Of a DNA stretch of 64,000 nucleotides, positions 57,110-64,000 are shown piece by piece. A program made the translations under genes and the position numbers. The notes under the pieces are model-generated. The model was not told the origin of the DNA and ran no database searches. It saw nothing but the letters and a program-made list of their open reading frames with translations. Within the stretch, counting starts at the first letter, position 1. Each line of letters opens with the position of its first letter. The DNA is from Adiantum capillus-veneris (taxonomy: Eukaryota; Streptophyta; Polypodiopsida; Polypodiales; Pteridaceae), in NCBI GenBank assembly GCA_014529385.2, contig CM043943.1:100461355-100525354 (forward strand), given 5' to 3'.

Positions 57110-58756
57110 TCAATCCGGAGCTTTCAATATTGGAGTGGAAATTAATCTCTGCTTCAACGTTTGAAAAGCTTCCTCGCACTCTTCTGTCCACTCAAATTTA
57201 GTTATCAGCGCGTAAAGTGGTTTTGCAATTATAGCGTATGAGTAGATAAATCTACGATAATACCCACAATGACCCATAAATGCCTGTACCTCTTTCACCC
57301 TTACTGATCGTGGTAGATCAACAATGACGCTGATCTTCTCCATGTCTGTCGAAATCCCATTTTTGGACACTATATGTCCCAGTATTTTGCCCTGTCTTAC
57401 CATGAAGACGCATTTTTCTGGATTCAAGCAAATCCAATACAGCCTGCATTTTTCGAACACCTTGGTCAAGTGTTCTATGTGCTCCAGTCTTACAAGGGAG
57501 TGAACACACAAGTCATCCATATAAATTTCTAAGAATTGTCTTAGATATTCTTTAAAAGCATGACCCATTAGCCTCTGAAATGTAGCTGGTGCATTGGTTA
57601 GGCCAAAAGCCATTACTCGAAATGCAAAAATACCCCATTTAGTTACGAAAGCCGTTTTGTGCTGATCCTCTGGCTTTATTGCGAGTTGGTTGGAACCCGA
57701 AAAGCCATCTAAGAAGTTGTAAGCCTCTTTGCCTGCTACCCTTTCTATTACATGATCAATAATGGGTAGGGGATAGTTGTCTCGAACTGTAGCAGCGTTT
57801 ACTTTCTTGAGATTGACACACACTCTCAACTTTTCATTTTTCTTCGGGACCGCCACAATTGGTGAAACCCAATCTGTGTGCTCAATTTCGTAAATAAACT
57901 CTACCTCCTTAAGTTTATCTATCTCCTCTTTGATCTTTTTAGCAAATGTTTCATTGTAGGTATAGGGACGTTGTCTGCTTTGTTTCGCATCATTCTTAAG
58001 GGGTATCGTATGTTGACAGATACTAGGATCCAACCCCTTAAGATCTTTGTACGACCATGCAAACACATCTCTATATTGTTTAAGAGTAGCTACCAAAAGC
58101 TTTTCCTCTTCATTAGTAAGATCCGTGGCAATATATGCAAGTTCTAGACCTTCTCCTGGCTCCGATAGATCTATTCGTTTGGCTTTTTTTGGACCGTCGT
58201 ACGATGTACCCGGTTCTTTCAATTCCCTCATAGGTTGTTGCACTATGATTTTCCTATCTTGTATGGTATATTTCTTATAATGGGATGGTGCATCTATCTT
58301 GTCAGAACTCGTGTCCTTGTTTGTTTCAAAGTCGGTCGTCCATATGTCTCTAAGGGTTCGCTTGAGCTTGTTGTACCCTGTTTTCCTCTCTGTTTTGGTC
58401 ATTTCGGACCCTGTTTTTTGTTCCTTTTGCGACTTAGTCATCTGCTTTTCGTGTCTGTTCTTCTTGTTGTTTTCCCATGGTTTAGTTTTGGTAAACCGGC
58501 TAGTGACCTTGTCGTTGACACAATCCTTATCTTTGAAAAGCTTTAGATATCCCGTTCTTTCATTGCCAAGAGGCATCGGATTATGCTTATTCGCCCTTGA
58601 TTTTCCGGCTCTCTTGGATTTATACCGCTCCTGTCGACTAGGTTTTTGGTTATGAAACTCGTAAAACCTGTCCTCTCTCATCCTGTATTTTCCGCTCGTC
58701 TCTGATGCGCTTGATCTTTCATCATTAGCCTCTATCATTTGGTTTTCGTCGTCCAT
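57110..58756 (-). pseudogene. Gypsy-2 reverse transcriptase
   Basis: After a highly charged linker, the RT domain begins with RQRPYTYN and shows WVSPIVAVPKKNEKLRVCV, FLDGFSGSNQLAI, FRVMAFGLTNAPATFQRLM and catalytic FLEIYMDDLCVHS near 57,520, then the thumb KCRLYWICLNPEKCVF and QAFMGHCGYYRRFI. All RT motifs are intact and the 548-codon stretch has no internal stop. It is bounded by TGA 58,772 upstream and TGA 57,110 downstream, both in frame. Confidence 0.93.
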
Positions 58757-58771
58757 TGATGGAAGGTCACA

Positions 58772-59002
58772 TCATAGTGAATCCGTGAATTCCTCTTCTG
58801 TTTGAATCCTATCGTTCACTACAGATACCTCATTAGTTATTCGTTTACACCCAGTCTCACGTGGAGGTTCCTCCTGTTCCTCGTTCTCTGATCCCGACTC
58901 AAGGAAAACGCTAGCCATTTGCAACGTCACTAGGTCGTATCCTTCTTCGTCACAAAATTTCGTAGGTGTGCATTCGTTAACACATACGTCTAAGGTTGAC
59001 AA
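58772..59002 (-). pseudogene. Gypsy-2 protease-RT linker
   Basis: An acidic linker (ESGSENEEQEEPP) in the same frame as protease and RT. It is separated from protease by TAA at 59,030 and from RT by TGA at 58,772. No domain is visible. Confidence 0.7.
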
Positions 59003-59029
59003 TATTTGAGTCCACCCGAATGGCTCAAA

Positions 59030-60280
59030 TTAATGTTCCGGGAAAGTTTCTGGGAAATATGCCTCGTCTTCGACGGATCTTTCCAGAACGCATTCCTCTC
59101 GGATTATCTCACCACAATCGGATGCTCCACACATCCAGACATGCGCTTTTGTTTGCATCCACGCAGGTATTTCTTTTTCATTTACCGTGATAGAATTAAA
59201 TTCTTGTGCTGGTCTTTTCATAACGTCTCTATAGCTGTGATCCTTCATGTCAATTTTCGTTATTAGTTCTTCGTGCCTTAGGTAGATTTGATCGTAACCC
59301 CAATCGTATATCATTTTGAGTTGACGCATGAATGGTCGTCCCAAAATAATGTCAAAGTTGTTCGTTTTTCCGAAATCCACCACGGCAAAGGTGTGCTCAT
59401 AGTTAATTCCACACGAAGTTACAATTATTTGGTCTAGGATCCCCAACGGCCTCTCTACATACCCATCTGCGAGTTGCAGTTTCATTCTAGTTTTCCTGAG
59501 AGCTGGACGGCCCCACTTCTCCCAGATTTTCTTTGTAGCAATCGCCACTCCAGCTCCAGTGTCTAGGATAGCTATTGTTGTTATATCCTGATACTCAACA
59601 GGTAATGTTGTGTTACCCTCCTCTCCTTCGCAATAATCTTCGACCTTGTTTATGGGCACTGGTTGGGCTTTGGGTTGACTTCCCCGTTTTTTTTCTTCTC
59701 CCAGAGGGTTTGTCGGAAGAGGAATCTTTACTCCCTTGTGCTCCATATGTTTTGCCATGTCTTCCCACAAATGTGGTTTGACTCTCAAGAGTTCAGACAG
59801 CGTGATGGTGCATGTTATAGGTGTGGATAGCATCTCTTGAAGACTCTTTGAGTCAACCATATTTGGGATAGTTCTCATCTGGGATGGAACTAACCTTATC
59901 TCCGATTGTGCCTCATGTTCACCTATAAATGAAGGCAGGGTTTTCAAGGATTGGGCTTTGCTTTGCACCGAATTTTTCGTTCCCGCATCCCCATACAACG
60001 ATTGTATATCGGCTAGAAAAAATCCGTTATCCATGTTAATTTCAAGAATTGGAGCAGATTGTAACGTCGCGCTTCCATTCTTTCTATTTCTAATGGTTTC
60101 CCTTAAGTGTTGTGGCCATTGTTCTTCAACCTCTGGAATTTGCATCATCGTCATTGATTTAGCGTCATCAGTTGTGTTTGGCACAACTCGATGATCTAGT
60201 GGCAATACTGTTTCAGGCTTGGGTTCGTTTAATCGTTTTGGTTCATCGATTTTTTGTTTTTCTCGCTCTTTGTGAATCAA
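59030..60280 (-). pseudogene. Gypsy-2 main aspartic protease region
   Basis: The 416-codon stretch has a long linker, then a retropepsin with AILDTGAGVAIATKK (catalytic Asp near 59,560), MKLQLADGYVERPLG, HTFAVVDFG and IILGRPFM. It overlaps the end of the preceding gag-linker ORF by four bases in a different frame, so gag-to-pol passage would need a frameshift, or one indel has broken a single frame. Protease, RT, RNase H, integrase and the second retropepsin all share this frame. Confidence 0.88.
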
Positions 60281-60754
60281 TACTTCTTGTTCATCGCCTG
60301 GGCTGTCTCAATGAGATGTTTACACATTTCCAAGTGCTTCGTTTCCACTTCTGATTGAGGGTAAGTCAACCATCTCTGCTCTAAGGTTTGGTTTGTTTTG
60401 AGCCTTGCTTCGTATGCTTGTAATAGAGCATCTAACAGCTCTAGCACTTTGTCAACCAAGACTGATCCTCCTGAGGACGCTTTCCTCGGTTTTTTGATGG
60501 CCTCAGTTGTCTTACTCTCTCTCTCTTGTTTGAGTTGTTCCCTTGTTTCATGCAACTTGTTTTGCATGGCAATTTGCGTTTTCAACCTTCTCGTTTTCAT
60601 TCTGTCTCGTTTTGCCTTCCAGGATTTTCGTTGAGTTCTAACGGATAAACTCTCATTTTCTGTTGGTATGGGCAACTCGACCTTTTCCTCCAAAGTTTCT
60701 TTTTTTCCTAAGTCCTTGGTTTGGGCTCTGGTTATCGCGTTGATTCGGATCATG
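60277..60754 (-). pseudogene. Gypsy-2 gag-pol linker, 3' of the composite insertion
   Basis: This continues gag after the insertion: the sequence after the target duplication reads RMIRINAITRAQTK, the common start of the region before protease. It is rich in Arg/Lys/Glu helices and ends at a TGA overlapping the protease frame. Joined across the CGATC duplication it is in frame with the gag piece at 62,242, which proves the insertion. Confidence 0.8.
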
Positions 60755-60759
60755 CGATC
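60755..60759 (+). repeat. Target-site duplication CGATC, left
   Basis: Identical to 62,237-62,241; removing the insertion and one copy restores the gag reading frame. Confidence 0.93.
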
Positions 60760-60948
60760 TGAAGGGGATCGGGGAGAACCACAGACGGAGAGTGAGAGAG
60801 AGAGAAGGAGAGACACACACGATGTGGGTGGGGAGACTCAAAAGAGTGAGCAGCCCCCTATACACTTATGCTATGTATAAGGTATACAAGTCAGTGGGTG
60901 CCCAGACTCCGGGCGGCCGGGCAAGGCACAGACGCCTATACCCCAACA
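60760..60948 (-). repeat. LTR-E: unrelated 189-bp LTR at the 3' end of the composite
   Basis: On the - strand it starts TGTTGGGGTATAGGCG, has a CT-rich segment and ends CCCCTTCA next to the duplication. The purine tract TAAGTGGGAGGT precedes it (60,949-60,960). No second copy is in the window. Confidence 0.75.
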
Positions 60949-61027
60949 ACCTCCCACTTAAAGGCGACTGTGCCTTTAAGCAAGAGAACCTAGTCTAAAG
61001 ACTACAAAAGGCGAGAGAAAACCGCTC

Positions 61028-61620
61028 TCAACCGATGCCCACTGGCTGGCTGTGATCGTGTGCATCCGGCTGTTCTGCTCCCGTGTAAGTCCATACACCA
61101 CCAGACATACCACACACGTACTGCAAGTATGTACACAATACCTGCATATCTCCCTCATGCACTATGCCATCATCAGTCAACAAACGACTGACAACCCCAA
61201 CTGCAAATGCTCCCACTACAGCTGCGATATCCGGTCTCAAGATCAACATCTCATACATGAGACCACCGAATGCCGATGCAATGCTAGCGGGCCCTGCTAG
61301 CTCTACAGAGCATGCATCAACATATATATCCCTGGAAATAGGCATCTCTGACTGACAAGGCGTGTCAGCCACATGCATCTCCTGACTGTCCACAAAAGAC
61401 GCATCAACCTGTCGTGCAACCTCAGAGCAAACCAGCTACTCTAGGTGTCTGCTGGAAGACATATCCTGCACAACTATATCCCCATGCTCACTGTCGAGCA
61501 TAGAAAGGAATGACTGCATAATCGCTGACATCTCAGCCTCCTCTGCAATCATCCACTGCAAACATGACCACTCAATCTGCTGTGACTCACTAGAGCTCTC
61601 ATGCTCTCTCACTAGAAAAA
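61028..61620 (-). pseudogene. Unknown ORF carried by element E
   Basis: A coding-like frame of nearly 200 codons with one in-frame TAG at 61,436. The upstream part has ESQQIEWSCLQWMIAEEAEM, the downstream part SIASAFGGLMYEMLILRPDI and YLQYVCGMSGGVW. Composition is protein-like and the end lies about 70 bp before a purine tract. I see no gag, protease, RT or integrase motif. It may be an accessory retroelement gene or a captured host fragment. Confidence 0.5.
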
Positions 61621-61631
61621 GGCGGAACAGT

Positions 61632-61839
61632 TGTAGGTCATGAGGGCAACAACTTCCCGGGAGGTCACCCATCCCAATACTGTTCCCGCGCATATGCGCT
61701 TAACTGTGACGTTCCACAAATTGGTCTAGCCATCCAGACCCCAAAACCTTAAGGTGATAGGGACCTCCGGTCTAACCAATTTATGCAAGCCTCATAGATA
61801 GACACCACTTTGTCACCACAAGTTGGGCTTACCCCAACA
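61632..61839 (-). repeat. Cassandra LTR-C2 (3' LTR)
   Basis: A 208-bp LTR starting TGTTGGGGTAAGCCC and ending CCTACA on the - strand. It is nearly identical to LTR-C1 and includes a 5S rRNA-like segment at 61,651-61,705. Confidence 0.93.
61651..61705 (-). promoter_or_regulatory. 5S rRNA-like pol III promoter segment in LTR-C2
   Basis: On the - strand CAGTTAAGCGCATATGCGCG and GGGATGGGTGACCTCCCGGG match the 3' half of plant 5S rRNA, including the A box, intermediate element and C box. The 5' half of 5S rRNA is absent, so it is not a 5S gene but the diagnostic Cassandra module. Confidence 0.93.
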
Positions 61840-61850
61840 ATCGCCCCTTT
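61840..61850 (-). other. Cassandra polypurine tract
   Basis: On the - strand AAAGGGGCGAT directly precedes the start of LTR-C2. Confidence 0.85.
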
Positions 61851-62013
61851 AAGCCAAACTTGGGACTTTCCCGTCCCCTTGAGTACCAACGTGTTCCGCC
61901 TTTTTCTAGGCTCAGAGGTTGAGAGCTTCAACGTGGCCGGGAGCTAGCTCAGAGGTTGAAGTCAACATCAACATGTCCTGTTCCACGGACTCAGAGGTTG
62001 GACTTTGAACCAT

Positions 62014-62026
62014 GGCTCTGATACCA
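62014..62026 (-). other. Cassandra primer binding site (tRNA-iMet)
   Basis: On the - strand TGGTATCAGAGCC starts two bases after the end of LTR-C1. Confidence 0.93.
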
Positions 62027-62028
62027 GT

Positions 62029-62236
62029 TGTAGGTCATGAGGGCAACAACTTCCCGGGAGGTCACCCATCCCAGTACTGTTCCCGCGCATATGCGCTTAA
62101 CTGTGACGTTCCACAAATTGGTCTAGCCATCCAGACCCCAAAACCTTAAGGTGATAGGGACCTCCGGTCTAACCAATTTATGCAAGCCTCATAGATAGAC
62201 ACCAATTTGTCACCACAAGTTGGGCTTACCCCAACA
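62029..62236 (-). repeat. Cassandra LTR-C1 (5' LTR)
   Basis: A 208-bp LTR equal in length to LTR-C2 with only a few differences by eye, implying a fairly recent insertion. Its outer end touches the CGATC duplication at 62,237. A 5S-like segment lies at 62,048-62,102. Confidence 0.93.
62048..62102 (-). promoter_or_regulatory. 5S rRNA-like pol III promoter segment in LTR-C1
   Basis: Same 5S-derived A box, intermediate element and C box as in LTR-C2. Known Cassandra elements carry this module in each LTR and it can recruit RNA polymerase III. Confidence 0.93.
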
Positions 62237-62241
62237 CGATC
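62237..62241 (+). repeat. Target-site duplication CGATC, right
   Basis: Matches 60,755-60,759. Confidence 0.93.
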
Positions 62242-63996
62242 GGTTTCTGATCCGCTGCTAGCGCTTGGTATCACCCCCACAATATTCACATTCGCTTTTC
62301 CCTTGTTGTCCAGATTCTTCGGGCAATCTGGTAATATGTGATTCATGCCACATCCGTCGCAAAACCCAAAAATTTTCACTCTTTCTCCCTTGAAAGGACA
62401 ATTACGCTCCCAATGATCCGTAGTTCCACAGCTATAGCATTGTCCAATTGTTGGTTGATTTTGAGGAGGTGGTCCCATAGGTTGTCCTGTTCTATTGGGA
62501 TATCCTTTTGGTTTATAATTTTGGTTCGCAATGAACATTAACGTTCTCTCGTCTACCAAATATTGATCTCTTGAAGGTTGTGCTATATACATTGGTGGTG
62601 CCATACCCTCACTATTTTCCCACGGTTGATATGCTTCGTCTGCGCATATTTGTGATTCGGGCTCAGTTGTGTAAGGCTCATTTGGTTCCTCGTAATAAGA
62701 CACTTTAAGTGTACTATTCGTTCCTGGTGATGCTTCACAAGGTTGAGCGTATCCTTTCGTGTGGTAATGGAGGTTGTTGACCCAACAGAGGTTGAGGTCT
62801 GTCTGCTCCAGCTACCAAATTCATATTTGGTCCAACTTGATACCTTGGAGGAGGTGGTTGCGATGGTCCTGCTGGAGGTCCATACGGTCTTTCCCTCACA
62901 AAATTTTTGTTATAAAAACACTCTTCAGTGCTATGATTCGTCCATTTTTGCTCTATGGCACACCATTTCAGTACTCGTCCACTCGCAACTGGAGCTTTAG
63001 GCTGTTGTGTGCACCATGGCGTCGGATGATCCCCCCGCATGCGTCACACTTCCTTGTCTGAGACTGTCTCATCACCGGATTTGATCTCACATGTTGTTGC
63101 ATTGTCTTTGTTCCGTCCTCTATCAATTGATCAGCTGTCGGCATGAAGGACGCCTGAGCATCTTTCTTGGTAGAGGGTTTTCTCTTAATCGATGAAGAGC
63201 CACTGGCTATTGAATCAGTATCCTCGGACACTTCCCCATATGCTTTGCAGTTGTAGACAAGATATAATGCTTCCCTCGTAACCTGCTGGAACGTGCTACA
63301 GGACTTCAAGTGAAGGTCCTTTTTCAAGGTTTCATTCCTAAGTCCTTCCACGAAGAGCACAGACAATCTCTCGTCCTGCGGTAATTCTCTTCTCGGGCAT
63401 CTCTCAATGTATTTCTTGAATCTCAAGGTCGCTTCCTTCACTTTTTCATTCTCCCTTTGTTTAAAAGCATATATCTGTGATACATTATTATGCTTTATAG
63501 TACCCCGTTTTGAGAATTCTTCTACGAGCTCGCGCAATACATGTTCAATATTCGAAAAAATTTCAGGGTTTAAAGGTTGAAACCATGTTAAGGCCGTCCC
63601 TTCCAAGGTCAGCCCGAATCCCTCGTATTGAGTATGGAAATCAGTGATCTGTTCCTCTCTTAAGACTTGTTTGAAAAGCGATACATGGGCATATGGATCC
63701 CCCGAGCCGCTATACTTCTTTGGCATGCACTTCGCTACTTGGGACGGTCTGATCCGTCTATGGTCTGCGGTCACTCTCATTGCTCCCATGTCCCGACTTA
63801 ATCGTTCTCGTACATCAGGGAGGTCGTAGGTTGCTCTCGTTGGCTCACCCGCCCTTAATCTACTACTAGGAGGCAAATGTGATGGGATGGCTGCAAATGT
63901 CGGACCTACAGCCGTATGTGTAGAGATAGGAACTGTACTACCTTGATTCGTAGCCATCGATTCTCTGGAATGTAACGTTCCCATGGGGCTTGGCAT
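62242..63996 (-). pseudogene. Gypsy-2 gag
   Basis: The visible gag starts at an ATG at 63,996, which may not be the true start because the window ends there. The capsid part has the retrotransposon gag signature (EGTALTWFQPL, AFKQRENEKV). The frame shifts near 63,030, runs to TGA near 62,735 and shifts back. The nucleocapsid part has CYSCGTTDHWERNC (CCHC) near 62,420 and a second knuckle-like CDGCGMNHILPDC. The frame ends at SETD, where the Cassandra composite inserted, and continues at 60,754. Confidence 0.85.
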
Positions 63997-64000
63997 CGAA

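Larger units (their letters stand above)
60760..62236 (-). mobile_element. Composite insertion: Cassandra element joined to the 3' part of another LTR element
   Basis: One perfect CGATC duplication bounds the whole 1,477-bp block. Read on the - strand it has LTR-C1 (62,236-62,029), a tRNA-iMet primer site, a short internal region, a purine tract and LTR-C2 (61,839-61,632): a complete Cassandra-type element. Then come about 620 bp with a coding-like frame, a second purine tract and an unrelated 189-bp LTR (60,948-60,760). Both LTR types begin TGTTGGGGTA but are otherwise different. A lone Cassandra should have its own duplication, and it does not. Confidence 0.85.
47219..64000 (-). mobile_element. 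Gypsy-2: very large Ty3/gypsy element with accessory ORFs, 5' end outside window
   Basis: This - strand element enters from the right edge with gag and ends at its 3' LTR (47,219-48,131), so more than 16.7 kb is visible. Order on the - strand: gag, protease, RT, RNase H, integrase, a second retropepsin-like domain, a 2.4-kb noncoding spacer, ORF-X, ORF-Y, purine tract, LTR. RT before integrase makes it Ty3/gypsy. The integrase style (KWVEA, SDRGTHF) and the absence of a chromodomain point to the non-chromovirus (Tat/Athila-like) side; that placement is inference. It inserted into copia-C integrase after AATCC (47,214-47,218); the matching duplication would be right of the window. Confidence 0.9.

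Noticed and set aside
61627-62240. Two 5S rRNA gene copies
   Set aside because: Only the 3' half of 5S rRNA is present, inside 208-bp LTRs flanked by primer site and purine tract; it is the Cassandra promoter module, not 5S genes.

Overview
This is nuclear DNA of a land plant with a large, repeat-rich genome. I found no convincing single-copy host gene. The evidence is plant-type Ty1/copia and Ty3/gypsy LTR retrotransposons, tRNA-iMet primer sites (TGGTATCAGAGC), and a Cassandra-type terminal-repeat miniature element carrying a 5S rRNA-like promoter in its LTRs. The element families and high density would fit a fern or another plant with a big genome, but the sequence alone does not settle the lineage.

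Layout. 1-13,241: Ty1/copia cluster on the + strand. Copia-A1 (5' end outside the window) runs into its 3' LTR at 4,541-4,862. It is followed directly by copia-A2, a 5'-truncated second copy of the same family sharing that LTR. A young full-length element, copia-B (5,355-10,907), is nested inside A2 with a perfect target duplication GTAAT. 13,243-18,641: rearranged copies of a dispersed noncoding repeat family, part of which is the 3' end of an old gypsy element; a third copy lies at 41,375-43,898. About 20,300-37,640: an ancient, degenerate tandem array with units near 250-330 bp, split by a complete gypsy element on the - strand (gypsy-1, 24,027-34,023, LTRs about 2 kb). 37,641-40,400: unassigned. 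40,400-40,985: a minisatellite of about 70-78 bp units. 41,000-44,222: a direct-repeat-bounded copy of the dispersed repeat. 44,942-47,218: remnant of copia-C (- strand) interrupted by a 466-bp MITE-like element. 47,219 to the right edge: a very large gypsy element (gypsy-2, - strand, at least 16.8 kb in the window).

Gypsy-2 is the most unusual object. Read on the - strand it carries gag, a retropepsin, RT, RNase H and integrase. In the same frame after integrase comes a second retropepsin-like domain. A noncoding spacer follows, with four copies of the palindrome CGATCGCGATCG (a fifth is in the LTR). Then come two accessory ORFs in the position where env-like genes sit: one 559 aa and intact, the other broken. 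Its gag-pol junction is interrupted by a composite insertion (60,760-62,236) with one outer target duplication CGATC. That insertion joins a complete 5S-bearing Cassandra element to the 3' half of an unrelated LTR element carrying an unknown ORF.

Almost all coding regions are pseudogenes broken mainly by single in-frame stops rather than by indels. Most stops are what C-to-T change on either strand would make (CAG to TAG, CGA to TGA, TGG to TAG or TGA), the mark expected from deamination of methylated cytosine in silenced transposons. Relative order from nesting: the dispersed repeat and the tandem array are oldest; copia-C is older than its MITE and than gypsy-2; gypsy-2 is older than the Cassandra composite; copia-A2 is older than copia-B.
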